A DNA stretch of 64,000 bases, from assembly GCF_001039355.2 (NCBI RefSeq), contig NW_019775502.1, forward strand, positions 397,895 to 461,894. The letters run 5' to 3'. This document shows, one piece after another, positions 46,491 to 59,445 of the stretch. The notes beneath the pieces were generated by a model. The model worked only from the letters and a program-made list of their open reading frames with translations, did not search any database and was not told the DNA's origin. The position numbers and the translations under genes are program-made. Source of the DNA: Lingula anatina (Eukaryota > Brachiopoda > Lingulata > Lingulida > Lingulidae). Within the stretch, counting starts at the first letter, position 1, and every line of letters begins with the position of its first letter.

Positions 46491-49370
46491 GCTGTGAAGA
46501 TAATCATGAATTACACATGAAGATATCAGTAAAAACGAGTTAAAATCAAGCTGTGGTAGAGAATGACAGACCCAAATCGTAGCAACAACAATGGGTGCTT
46601 GTATGTTTACGCGGGACTGCTGTAACGTCCAAACCTTGAATCGAAGCTAGATGTGCACTACCTACCTTAAACATAAGCCTCATTGCAGCAACTGACATGC
46701 AGTGACTTACACTGAGCTTTGCATTTGCATGCAGAGCATTTTCATCATATCATGATTATATCTCCAGTACAGTTTGTACCTGGTGTCATGCATCGAAGCT
46801 GGTGCTCGCATATATCTTAACACTGTAAACAAACTGTTTTTAGGTCGACGTTATATATAGCGCTGCCCTTGTAAACAGAAGTGTCAATAATTGGAAAAAG
46901 CAGTTCTCGGAAGAACACATTTCCTGAATAGTAGCAGTTTTACTGACATATTGTACAGTCTACGAACATGTTTCTTAACCCATCCCTGATTGTCATCTCA
47001 CATGCATTTATAAGACAACTTTTTTTTTGGTAGAATAATTCTGTTTTGTTACATGTATATGGGACCACAGAAAAATATGTTAATAATTGCATGATCTGTA
47101 CTATGACGTTCACAATAAAGACATGCTGCTAGAGCTGTCAGTACACTGTGCTTTTATTTAATTAAAAATTCAAGTAATAAACTGATAAAAACTAAAGATG
47201 TGTAAATATAATATTGACTTAAGCAACTAGGCAACTGATCCAGGGGGTTGATCCAGGGTTGATCCAGGGATTTTGTTGACGTGCGTTGTTTGACCTTGAC
47301 TTCCTTTTTGATCAATATTAGTATAGTGTTTTCTTCTGTTCAAGACTAACACATTAATACATAATATAGATTTTGGCGGGAAGTGGACAACAGGCCCTAC
47401 TTGCATTTTACTTTCTCTTTCCATTTCGGAGGAGTTCAAAGAAAATTCAGAGCATGTTTTGCCTTCACATTTCTAAAGATATCTATAATGCTAAACCAAA
47501 TAAAGCAATTGTAGACGTGGTAAGGTAATGCGGCTTTCCGAAACAGATGATTCGGTTACCGCCCCTACAAAAAAGGACCACAGATTATTCATGATTGTTA
47601 CATCTACTTTCATTGCAAGATACCCCCTAGCCTATTTCATCATATCCTTTTTTTTTTCAGAGAACGACACAAAATATGCTTAAAACTCTAAGAATAATAG
47701 GAGTGAAAGTTAATGGTCTGGTTAAAATCCTTTTCGCTAAATTAACAGGAAATCCGGAAGCGCACCTTGTCTTTTATTATCTATGGAATTTATCACCACA
47801 ATTTCGTCTGGATTTTTCAGGTGGGGAGGGGACACAAGGGCAAAGAAATTTCTTTGCTCGACAAATACAAACGAGCCACCTTTATTACATTAATGTATAA
47901 CATGTGGATGAAAGGGACAGAAAGTTGCTTGGTTTTGTCTGGACTCGTTTTATTTTTTAGAGGTGAACAGGGTGAGGTTTGGTAGAGAATGGTCTGAGAG
48001 GTGTCTTGAACGCTGGGGGAGGGGGTGGGCACGTGGCCGGTGTGTCCCTCCCGTCTGGTTAGTTAATTATTTTCTAATTTTTTTGCAATTTGTCGACTTG
48101 TTTTATAATTAGGAACATATCGACCAAATATACATGTAAGTTCAAAATGAATATAAAAAAGTGAAGGATTGATGAAATTGAAAGTGAAAGTACCACCCCG
48201 CCAGTGGAAAAAGTTTCATTTTCGCTTTTCATTTCGGAGAAGGTAGTGTAAAGGGTCAATAAAACACTGTTTTGTCTTCCAAGAAGACATCGATATGCAG
48301 CTACCTGGTTCGATAGCTTAAAGTCAATATGACCTGTTTAGCTAGTACTCAAATGCTTGAGTCTGACTCAGATTTTAGTGTTGTACAGGCAGGCGCGTCT
48401 CACAAAAGGAATCCGATTCAACTGTTTTTCATCAGTGGGAGAACATTCAGAATCAGCATATGTTTTAAATGAATTGAAGAAATTATAAAAAAAGAATCAA
48501 TTTTACCTATATTTAAAAAAAATCGTTTGAAATTTTAATTTAATCTAATGATGATTCCGGGTCTGTAGAACCTAAGGCTCCAGAGCAGAGTGATGAAGAA
48601 AGCCTGTGAAGTCATCGGGTTATAATTACCAAGTCTGCGGTAAACCAAATCCGTGTCAGAAAAAAGTTTTCAAGAGGAATTTCTCAGCCAAAGTTGCAGT
48701 GACTCATCTCAAAATGTAATAAAGCAGTTACGTGGTTTATGACAAACTTGTAGTGGAACGGAGCAAAATTACGTAAGTAAATTGTGTAACTACGACTACG
48801 ACGTACTTTATTTAAAGACTGGTTATAATAAAATCAATATTTATCATGATAAAGTGCATGTGGGGCGGATTTGTTAAAGTGCACAGAAAAAGTTATCAGC
48901 ATGACAAGGGTATTACACGCATTAAGACACGAAAGATATATAGAAATAATCGAAAATCACTATGAGTATTTGTTCTTGACCTTATTTCATTTACTATTAT
49001 TTATTTATTTATTTTGGTAAAATAAAAGTGTTTGCCATAGTGCGCGTTAAGGGATTCAGATATGCTGGTGTTTTATCGTCTCAATATTCTCACGGTACTG
49101 TATTTTTTCCTTTGTAAAAAAAAAACATATCTGGGCACGAAAACAGCTCATTATCTATACCAGCAATATAAGTAATGAACACACCAAACGTACATCCGGG
49201 TCAGCTACATAAATTTTATAAATGGGCAAACATAAATTAATTTTTCTGCGCCCCCCTCCCCTCCCCTCCTGCCGTGCCCACTTTTCGTTTCGTTGAAACC
49301 GTTTTCATGCAAATTGGATACTTCAGGATGTGGTTTTTACGACGGTCGCAAACGTTTCCTACCACACACT

Positions 49371-49379
49371 TATATATAA
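49371..49379 (+). promoter_or_regulatory. TATA box of the Ly6/uPAR gene
   Basis: TATATATAA, 76-84 bp upstream of the ATG at 49455, predicting transcription from about 49400. Confidence 0.6.
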
Positions 49380-49454
49380 CCTTGAGAACGAAGAACCTGT
49401 TCCCTCTTTGAACCGGATTCTACCACTTGCATGTAGTAGTATACATTATTCATT

Positions 49455-52049
49455 ATGAAGATGTTCGGTCTATACCTTTTGTTTTCTCTCTCATCAACAT
49501 TAGCCACAGGTAAGTTAAGGTAAAACCAACTTCAGCTTTTCTCCATACACGGATAAATATTTGAAAACACCAGCTTGCTTAAACAATATGAACATTCATA
49601 GCACAATGTAGACAAACCAGGGTGATGAATTACGTGCAAATGCGTGTATTTTATGTAAACCAGGGAAACTGTTCCAAACGGTTTTGTTTTGTTGTAAATA
49701 GAAAGCAGTCAACAGACTTGCAACACAAAATCTGGAATTCTAGGAACATGTTTGAGTTCAGTAACTTATATATTTGCACAGGAGGTATCAAATTCGGATA
49801 AAGATGTGACCCAGTATTACATAAGGTTGCCCTGTTAAGGTATCTCCTTATTCTTGTTATAAATACATGTAATTCCAATGTACATGTAGAAGAAAATGTA
49901 CCCTGTAGGAGCCCAGGAAAATCTAAAGTAGCGTGTATATTTGTATATAAGGTCTGATACTGGAGGAGGCTTGCCTACCAAGCATCTGATTCCTCTTCCT
50001 GACCTTATTTCTGATGTGAGGACAAAATTTTGTTTGTCTGTTGACGTTTCATAGTTTGTGTCATTTTTATTTCTTTCATTTTTCCCTTTTGCCATTTATT
50101 TTCCCTTTTGCCATTTATTTTATTAAATGAAGATATCATTTCTTCACCCTTTTCTTTTTTCAAGGCGACGCTATACAATGCATCTCATGTATTGCCTTCA
50201 AATCGGACAACGAATTTGCCTTGAATGCCTTTAAATTCGTCTATAACAATAGTGATATGCTTAACCAACAATGCCAGGACGATCCAACCGCTGTCCAAAC
50301 AACTATCAACTGCCCCGGTTCCTGCGTCCGGGCGAATTTCACAATGAAGTATGGCATTCCCACCTTGGTACGGTCACTCTAAAGTACATTTTATTGTTAT
50401 TATGAATTTAATACTTATATCAGAGATGATTCTTAATGTGATGCTTCTGATTTATGAACTTATTAATAACATCTGCTTTTTAACACATATATCTTCTTGT
50501 GTGTCGTGACATTAAGGCATTATATATTTATGCGTAATTACAGTCTACATTTTTATAAGCGATGCTGTTTAATTATAGAATACCAGCAACATAGAAGTCC
50601 AGTTTTTTACTCGCACGTGTAATCCCGTAAAGAGCCTTGACACAGGTTGCAAGGATATTCAGGATGGACAGGCAGTAATGGGCCTTGGCATCGGCTTCGT
50701 AAACCCAAATGCGACCGTTTTCGGAAAACAATGTGTCTGCAATACCGATTTTTGTAACACGGACACAAGGAACTTTCCTAACTTACCTGAAGGTAAATCT
50801 TCTCAAATCTGATTCAGCTATACTGATTCTTGATTCTAGTAGCAGTGGGCAGCGCATATGATTCTTTTTTAATTTCATTAATGTTTACTCTTATTTCTTT
50901 TAATTTATGACTATCCTTATTGTTATTATTTGATTGAAAAGACGCTGTTCTTCTTTTCAGTTCCTGCCACCAAATGTCCCAACTGCTTTCAGGCGGATTT
51001 TGTCTCCGGTGACCCTGAACTGGATCGGTCTTTAAACGCTCAACCACAACACTATCCGACCTATCACCCATTGTGTGGTGAGGGACCCCAATTATTATCA
51101 GCCGTAGACTGCCGGGGAACCTGCCTTGTGGTACGGATAGCAGGACAAGTGAATTTTACCACAGTACGTATGCAAAAGACAAGAGTATACAAAAAGTATC
51201 ATCATCATTTTCTTCCCATAGGCGAGGTGTGTGCGTGTGTGCGCGCGTGGGTGCGTGCGTGCGTGTGTGTGTGTGTGTGTGTGTTTAGTCACTGTAAGTG
51301 CTTGGCCATGCCCCACTACCAGGGGTATTCTGTAGCTCTCGCAATACTGTAGAAACGAAGGACTATACCAGTATTAGAGCAACTGGTAAAGAAAGCCACT
51401 TGTAGAGAACAAGCTTTGCCGTCGCCCTCACCGTTCACGTCTCTTTTTTTTTCAACCTGTAACTGACAGAACTTTTTTACAACAAATTTACCGAAAGGCT
51501 TTATTTTGTAAATAAAAATGAATATACTTGGTTTTGAATACTATTAGAATGCAATCTTTTACATTCATTTTCATTCCTGTGCAAAAAAAAAAAATGGATA
51601 TTTAAAATCTTTCTTACACATTCTATTACTTGATACTACAGGAGAGGAGTAAAACTGTTGCTTATACGGCCATTCAACGACAGTGCAGCGGTTTCCGTAC
51701 TGAAGAAGGATGCCTGGCCGGTCCGGACATCGGTCGTTTCGCCATCTCCGAATTCATCCCTAGAAACCTACTGGGTGGAATAGGTGTTTTCTTCCAGGGA
51801 TTGAACGCGTCAGTTTGCACTTACAGCACCGCTGAGCAGACGACATTAGATGGCACTTCTGGGGCCACGGGAGGCATTACTTGGAATTTGAAGAGCTTTA
51901 CTGTGCCTTTGGTGAACGCGTCTGTTTACACTTACAGCACCGCTGAACAGACGACACTAGGTGGCACTTCTGGCGCCATGGGAGGCATAACTTGGAGTTT
52001 GAAGAGCGTCACTGTGCCTTTGGTCCTCTTTGTTATCGTGACTGCTTAA
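49455..52049 (+). CDS. Secreted/GPI-type Ly6/uPAR two-domain protein
   Basis: Exons 49455-49509, 50165-50367, 50579-50792, 50961-51163, 51642-52049, all in phase, 360 codons plus stop. Residues 1-18 are a signal peptide (MKMFGLYLLFSLSSTLAT). Domain 1 starts CISC at residue 24 and ends with the three-finger signature CVCNTDFCN. Domain 2 starts CPNC and has the matching internal cysteines (DCRGTC, QCSGF, EGC), but its last cysteines are reduced to one. Each domain is split by one intron at a comparable place, a sign of domain duplication. The C-terminus SVTVPLVLFVIVTA is hydrophobic without a basic stop, as in GPI-anchored proteins. A 111-bp tandem duplication (units from 51804 and 51915) doubles the pre-anchor segment. 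Ligand unknown. Confidence 0.87.
51804..52025 (+). repeat. 111-bp in-frame tandem duplication inside the Ly6 gene
   Basis: Two 37-codon units, each NASV(C/Y)TYSTAEQTTL.GTSGA.GGITW and then .LKS.TVPLV. The first keeps Cys, the second has Tyr. The two units differ at only a few bases, so the duplication is recent. Confidence 0.92.
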
Positions 52050-52228
52050 ATTGAGTGGTGAATATCTAAGGCGTCTTTTGTATAGTGATTTGTTTGGTTA
52101 ATACAAAAACAGACGTGAAAGTTACGGGAATAGAAACTTAAAGACAAGAGCCAGGACAAGGCGGAATGATCAAAGTGAAAAAGCCCTTCAGACTTTTTTT
52201 TTATTAATTAAAGAAACGGAAATATATC

Positions 52229-52234
52229 AATAAA
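52229..52234 (+). terminator. Poly(A) signal AATAAA of the Ly6 gene
   Basis: First AATAAA after the stop, 180 bp downstream. A second lies at about 52327. Confidence 0.5.
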
Positions 52235-55200
52235 ATTGTGACCAAGATCACTGATGACTGTGACAATACTCATTGTTCATTGGGCAGAAATGTTATTTTT
52301 ATCGCTAGTTTTTTTGTTTTTTTTTTAAATAAAAACGAGCAGAGACGATTTTAAGAAAAAAAGTGAAACCTACTTTCATATTTTAGACGGCTACCGCATC
52401 CCACCACTCAGTGTCAATTATCTCGTATGTCTGACGGGAAATTCACACATATTTTTTTTGGAGGGGGGGGGGGGGGGGTTGACAGCAATACACTTAGTAT
52501 AATTAGTATAACACAAGACAGAAACCCCCAAGAATAGTCAGAATTAGATAATTACTTGGCTCTTCAGTGCCACTTATGAACAATTATATTCTTGGCTGGC
52601 AAACAAACGAAGGGCAATACTTGATATACCTGTATTTTAATATTTAAATACACAAAGATCAAAAGGGTTTCCTTGTAAATGCAATCCCTTTTACTCGTCC
52701 AAGCTGTAAGGCATACACTAGTTCTACTATAGTTTCTTATGCGACTCAAAAAACCAACATGCCAAAAGATTAAGAAAAATTTTTAATCACTCTGACAGCA
52801 AAACAATAGCTTTAAAATTGCACCTTTACATTACGCAAAGAGGCCGAAATGGTAACATAAATGTGTGTTCTGGCAACGTATGGTACATGTAACATATGTT
52901 CCGGGTAATTAAATTAAAAATTTTATACATATTTTGTAGTGACTTAATCATGGTAAATTATACACGACGTAAGGATGTTTTAATAAATATTTAAACTGCA
53001 TCTCATGGCTAATACCAGGTTAACTATGTTCCCAAAAAAAATGTCAAAAAGTTTCATTTGGTAAAGTACTTGGTGCAGTAGAAAACGGTGTTTTCTGTTG
53101 CTGACCGCAAAATATATTGTGATTCCATGAGGCCTTTAAATGGTCATCGCAAGGAAGTCAGGGGCAGTATCATGTGTATGTAGTCCGAAAAGAGATATTT
53201 CATTGTCTAATATTAGTACATTAGGATTGTTAAAGTCATTAGTTGGGGAGGTTTATCTGTCCTTTTTTATCACTCCGTTAAATATGTAAGTATATGATAA
53301 TAAAAGAATGGATTTCAAAAAAGCGCGTCTTTCTGGAATACCTGTTCTTGGCATCGTGGCTCACGAACGTGCCAACAGCGCGACTAGGCTGCTCAAGGTG
53401 ACTTTAGTGTTTAAATGTGACCTCGCAGTATGACATACGCAAAATAATAAAAGATTTATTTATTCCAAGCCTATAAAATGTTCAAGTTTACGGACAAGAA
53501 TGACTAAGAGATATAAACAGTATTAAATTATGACTACATAAAAAGTAATGGAAAGTAAACAAACCAAGTTTATGTGATAAAAAGTTATTCAATATGATCA
53601 TAAAAACTGGAAACCATCCCATCTCGCTTCAACGAAAAACCGCAGAATAAAAGATGCGTAGATCCTGTTCATATTGACAGAGTGTAAATTATTAGAGACT
53701 AAATGCACGCCTTCAAAGAGTTTTGCTTTTTTTAAGTTAAAACTAAAAGGTTTTTAAAAGTTTAAACTTAAAAGTTGTATAATCGAAGAAAAACCACACA
53801 GGCCTTCATTGTTCCCACTGTACTGTGATTTCTGTTTTAACTCTTTAATCTATTAATGTACATGTCTTCTTAGCGGAATCCGTATACATCATAGTTGATA
53901 CATCATATTGTTACGTTTTTCACCCGAAGAAACCAAGGCGGAAGACGTAACTTTTTCTTGCAAATTCACTTTCTGTTTATTGAAACTAAGTTACAGCCAA
54001 TAACTAGTAAGTAGGTGCTCTAAATCTAAGTCTGAAGATGCCAGTGCTCTGCTTATAGTGATCTAATGCTCTTATACTAATACTGCTACTCACTCTCCAT
54101 AGTCTGAGAGTGCACCCCCAATTTATACACCTCCGCGGCACTCTCCGTCCGTCTCCAGTTGGCTATTTTCAGCCATGCATTGTTTGACCCCCCAGCGGTA
54201 ATTTCCAGCCACCTGTAGCTGGTCATTTCTAGCCTTGTACTGTGTGACTGAGGGTGTACATTTCCAGCCACATCCAGCTGATAATCTCCAGCTGCGCAGT
54301 TTCTGACTTTCTACGTTAAAGTGGCTCTGAGGTAAACAATCAATTACACACAAGTGCTACACGATCATTTTAAGAACACAACAATATATATTAATATATC
54401 AAAATCAACTTGGTCAATATTTAGCGTATAGTGATGTTAGTGCTCAGCCCTGTGTTTAAATGAAATGGCAATTTGCTTTTTCTTGGTTGAGCGCATTTTC
54501 ACTACCAAATATTGCAGTGTTATTTGCTCTTTGACTTGCTGGACAAAATATCTTTTTTTTTCGACTAATGGACAGGTTGGTTAAATGCCATTGCTTTTAA
54601 CTCAGTCCACGTTAAGTACTAGAGTCTGAAAGGGTTCTACGACACCTTTATCTTGAGTTAAATATCACCTATCCGCATTACTCCAGCGCAGATTGCTAAC
54701 TGTTTGAGTCGTTAAATCTGGGACAATATAAGTTAATACTCAGATAATTTCTTTACAATAGCTGGTTTGTTAATCTTCTCGCCATTTTTGTATATTTGAG
54801 ATAACGGTTTATGAATTAGCCGGCACAATGTCATTACTCACCAATATAGAGGTGCTATTGATGTCACAGGCATGCTCTTAAAATATTTAGTGCTCAGATT
54901 GCAAACTATGTTTGATTATTTTAAGGTCCCATACGAAGAAGTTTGTATCAAAGTTTCACTCTCCTGGAACCTTGGATAATAAAAAATAATTAATCGTCTA
55001 ACGCCCCAAAAGGAACAAAAGTTACTGTCACAAATGCAAAACGTGCAACTGTGAAACGTTCGTTTTACTCACTTTGAAAATTCAATCATCACTGGGTCTG
55101 GTTTTTGATTTATCTCCTACAAGTATAACGTTGTAAACGATAGAGCATTTAATTGTCTATTAGCAACTTTAGTTTGCTTGTCACTGAATATTTAAAAAGC

Positions 55201-55552
55201 GGGGGAAATACACCCTACCGACAATAAAATAAGCATTAAAATATTTCTAAAATCATCCTTACGTCATGTCTAATTTACTATGACTGAACCACTACAAAAT
55301 ATATCGGAATGCGGTATAAAAGTTAAAATTAAATGACCCGGAGCATACGTTACCGTACGTTTTTGGAACATACGTTTCCATTTCGGACTCTTGCGTAATA
55401 TAAAAGACATGGTAAAAATTAAAATTTGAATTTAAATTAAGACAGTCGTGGATTTTTGTTCTATATATGTTTTAAAAAATTGAATACAACAATTTTTGAC
55501 ACTTCAGTGTGTGAAATGCACCACTATATTGGGTTTGGGTGTACTGAGTCAT
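52235..55552. other. Intergenic spacer, Ly6 gene to sulfotransferase
   Basis: AT-rich with a G run at about 52464-52479 and a degenerate repeat at 54105-54320. No gene recognised. Confidence 0.5.
54105..54320. repeat. Degenerate tandem repeat of CCAGCTGGTNATTTCCAGCC
   Basis: Four diverged units of roughly 45-70 bp sharing (T/C)TCCAGCCA...AGCTGGT and GT(G/T)TGAC. Short open frames with RWLEITAGGS come from this repetition. Confidence 0.55.
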
Positions 55553-58500
55553 TCAGGAGACTTCACCTTTCTTCGACACTAACAGTGACATCTCTAAGTC
55601 TACGGCATACATTGTCTTAATTTTGACTATAATATCATTCGGAATGTGACCATAATATTCATCCATAAGAGAAGCTGTGGGAATCTTACCCAATTCTGGA
55701 CTCGGGTATTTCAGTTCTGGGTCAGCATTTAGTACTTTCAATATGTTTTCTGCGTCCTCAACTAGCGTCCCAAAGTCTCCGATGAAGTCATAGTCTATTG
55801 TACAAGGGGTACATATAACGTAGAATGGAGCCCAGTGAGCGTTAAATCGAAAAGGGTTGTCTAAAATAAATCTCAGAAACTCCTCAAATGTTATTTTCAC
55901 ATCTGGAAATAATTTAGGGATGTTATCCAGGTCCGCTTCAAAGTTTTCGCCGGATGGCATCCGCCCCTGGACTGAGTCTTTTGCACGTTTGATATGAACA
56001 GGAAATCCAGGTTTCTTGCCGTGGTATTGCGACATCACGAAGTTCCCAACAAGTGACAATATTTCTGGATGTTCATATGGTTTGCTTTCTATTTTATTCC
56101 TGTATACCGAAAGCAGCCGTTCCAAAGGGTTTCTGATAAACATCACCTTTGTGTAGTTCTTCAACACGTGTTCACGTTCAATAAGCGTATATTGTTTAAG
56201 TAATTTCACATGTTTCGGTATGAGATCATAGTGAATTGTCTTTGCTTTTACTCTAACAAAATCACTATATTTGAGGACACCGGCAAGCCCCAACAAAAGT
56301 CGTTTCCAGTTGGTGTTGGCAATTTTCGGTACCTTGCAGTATAAAAGTTTGCTTCTTGCCTCCACTAATAAGCTGTCGGTTGAGAGGGTAGTTTGGCTCA
56401 AATTGAACTTCCTGCACACATCTCTCACATATTGCTTTCTTATGTGCATCTTTTGTAGCCATTGTTCTGACACCTGCCTTGATGACAACTATAAGTAAAG
56501 AATAAGTATGTATATATCTGACAGTTGCTCAAAATGATTGTTGCAACATACAAAATTTATGAATTTTGTTGCCAATTTCATGTCAAATTTTTTGCACAAT
56601 TGTATCATTACAGTTGCAAAATGTATAATAACTAGACATACAAAAGAAACAAAACAAATACGGTTTTATTGTATGCGTCCTGTGTACTGAATGGATTATT
56701 TAATATGGCCGCTGCAATTGTCCTCTTTTGGATACAGATTCTACTTAAACAAATACGCTAATAATTACCCAAGGAAGATTATAATAGATTTCAATAATAA
56801 TTTAATTTAAAAAATACAATACAATTATTTATACCAATAGTGGGTGTTAACCCTATGTGCATAATAAAGGACCACTAAGCGACGGAGCATGCTGTCAAAG
56901 CTTGTCTTAATTATTATAATTTTTTTAACTTTTGCCTGATCGTTTATACTGCACTCATCAGTTCGCCCCAGAAATTTTAATAGGTTCATATTAGGGTTTT
57001 TGGCAGGTTGGGCATGAGCCGAATGTTGTATCGGTTCATAAAACCCGTTACCAAGTGGGCAATAGGCTCAGATCGCCTTGAAACTTAAGTTAAGTCCATG
57101 AAGTCCTTATTGTTGTTTCTAGTGCATTCTCTAATATGGCCACTGATAGATGTGCACTGATATTTTGGTCTTATTTGCTGTCTGTCGACCTGTGTCGGGA
57201 GGCGTCTACGGTTTGTCCAATGTAGTTTTCACAGCACCCAATTGCAAGTTAATGCCTATGTACATATATTACATGCCTATATATATTAAGTTTATATGCA
57301 TACATGTATAATAATTGAGAAGATAGGTCTCAACAACTTTTCTCCAGAATTTTACGCATTCATCCCTTCTGACAACGCTGAATCTGCTTTAAAATGAGAA
57401 TAGTGCCGCTGCTCAAGTTGTTTCCTGGTCCCGGTTTCACAAAAAAAGTTAAATCAGGTTCCCTGGCTAAAATCTAAATTACCAAGGTTACATGATCACA
57501 TGGGCACATCTTACCCTATCAGGAGCAGTGTAACAACATCTCTTGAAAATCCATATTTTTTAGATGATCTATTGCCTAGTCGCTACGTAAAAGTAAAATT
57601 AAATCTGTGGGTACCCTTGAAGCAATATACACGTACATGAATGCGTTAGGGGTGACATTTTTTTTGGTAAATAAATCAGATTTAAATGCATATTGTTTAC
57701 AAACAAGAAAGCAACATATAAAATAGTAAAATTCAAATATAATACTCCCTTTATCATAAAAATTCAATTGAAAATTAAAAAGTAATAGGCCCTATCCCTT
57801 CATAAGACAACCCTTTTCCATGGGTGAAAACAGAAACAAGTGTTACCTTTAAATCATTTGCTCTCTGCAACCATGATTGTGTGGTATTAGTGTACATGTA
57901 GTCAGGTTCAAATATACTGCCTTTGTAGGGATAGACAATATCACTCCCTAGACTGTCGTATTGCCGCCTGTGTACATCAGAAACCACTGGAAATCAATCC
58001 ATATGTACTCAGCTTGAATAAAGAGATGACTGAAGATATTTCTTGCACTTGAATGGATAACAACTCTTCATTTTGGCCAGATAATGAATTTTCCTGGGGA
58101 TAACAACAATTTTCCCATTCTTACCAATGGTTAATGAATCCATTTCTACATTCAAATTTAGTTCCAGTTTTTTTTCTAGAAAGTTTGCTTTTTTGTATTA
58201 ATCTCTTAAGACATCATTGCAGATTATAGCCATCTATGGAGGTCACATGGTCGGACGACAGGCATAGATTTTAGAATAATTGCTTTTAACTGCCATTTTT
58301 GGTGGTGAAATAGTATATATTATATTTCCTTGAGTTGTTTACAATGTTTTTATTGTGCAATATAAATTTTATACGAAGAGTTGTTATCCCTTTAAGCTTA
58401 TGAATGCTATTAACAACGGTGATGTTTAATTTTATTTACGTGAGGTGCGATGCTGCCTGCATCTATAATTTAGATGCTTAGGCGTAAAGATCTGAAGTTC

Positions 58501-58952
58501 TTACTTAATATTCGTGAAATATATATACAATGATCTGTCAGTGAAGGTTTTGTTTTATATGGAAATATAGTTGTGAAGACAACAGATTTTTAAATGACAT
58601 TATAATAATTAGCTAAGGTTAAATCATGTTACATGACAATTAATCCTCAGTGGTGTTGTGCATACAGAAGAAACATAAGCTAGCTTATTACATATGTGCA
58701 CTAGCAACAGAAACAGGCATGCAATCCAGTCACATAGTATGTGACTGCTCTTATGCCCAGTTATGCAGAAATGATTCATTATCAAAAGCCGAAGGCCATT
58801 CCCAGACACGCTTATTACAAAGAGTACATATGTTCGTCCTCACCTTCACTTTGTCGAGTTCCGGTCAGCCTGTAGACCACAAAACACAGTGTGACCATTA
58901 CGCACGGCCTCAACAGTGGGCGCAGGACAGCGGCATAACGCTTCAGAGTCAT
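55553..58952 (-). CDS. CHST11-like: CHST11-like carbohydrate sulfotransferase, type II Golgi membrane protein
   Basis: Exons 58844-58952, 57847-57986 and 55553-56488, in phase, 394 codons plus stop. Transfers sulfate from PAPS to a sugar, probably on a chondroitin-like glycan, in the Golgi lumen. Residues 1-16 are basic and about 17-28 hydrophobic (CVMVTLCFVVYRL), a short signal anchor. The 5'-phosphosulfate loop is at about residue 134 (CKVPKIANTNWKRLL), the 3'-phosphate loop at about 200 (FIRNPLERLLSVYRNK). HWAPFYVICTPC and YDFIGDFGTLVEDAENIL match the HNK-1/chondroitin family. The usual Cys of the PSB loop (ACTNWK) is Asn here. A TATA box at 59010 and the phase match fix exon 1. Family members in invertebrates are often expanded, so the acceptor sugar is uncertain. 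Confidence 0.92.
58071..58395 (+). repeat. Dispersed repeat R2, copy 2
   Basis: Same sequence and orientation as 14818-15155, ending GAAGAGTTGTTATCCCTTT. Lies in intron 1 of the sulfotransferase gene. Confidence 0.8.
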
Positions 58953-59009
58953 GTTTAATCTAAGACCCACCAAACAACATTATGAACGACATCATTGGCT
59001 TTGCCGCTG

Positions 59010-59018
59010 TTATATATA
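59010..59018 (-). promoter_or_regulatory. TATA box of the sulfotransferase gene
   Basis: TATATATAA on the minus strand, 58 bp upstream of the ATG. A CRE-like TGACGTAA (59033-59040) stands just upstream of it. Confidence 0.55.
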
Positions 59019-59445
59019 CATTAACCCGTATATTACGTCAGGTGTGACTGTCAAATGCAAGACGGTGATAAATAGCGAACATGTAGTTCAGTACCCTATT
59101 CCTGTCATAGATGTAGCTCCACAAGTCAAAGCTAGGGAACGTTCGACTCGACTTTATATCTGGAATTATCAATACCAGCATCATAGCAGACGCTATGGCT
59201 TATAAGACATAGATAACAGGTTGGATATAGCTGCACTGCATATGATTTATTTATCCAACCACCAATGACAGATATACACTATTTTTGTAAAATTAATTGG
59301 TGTGGCTTATGCCCTACCTTCATTTTTAACATGCACCGCAAGTCAGCTGAGTTTGTAAAGGGTTTATTAACACACGCAAATCATAGTAAAATTACCCTGC
59401 TATAGAATGGTATAACGACGCAAAGACGATGTCATATATAACGTA

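Larger units (their letters stand above)
45218..49370. other. Intergenic spacer, TNF-receptor to Ly6 gene
   Basis: Two copies of dispersed repeat D (45425-45490 reverse, 46425-46490 forward). I see no coding exon; a missing 5' exon of the TNF-receptor gene could lie here. Confidence 0.5.

Noticed and set aside
56486-56488. Sulfotransferase starting with TTG at 56488
   Set aside because: Non-ATG; an acceptor TAG precedes it and two upstream exons join in phase.
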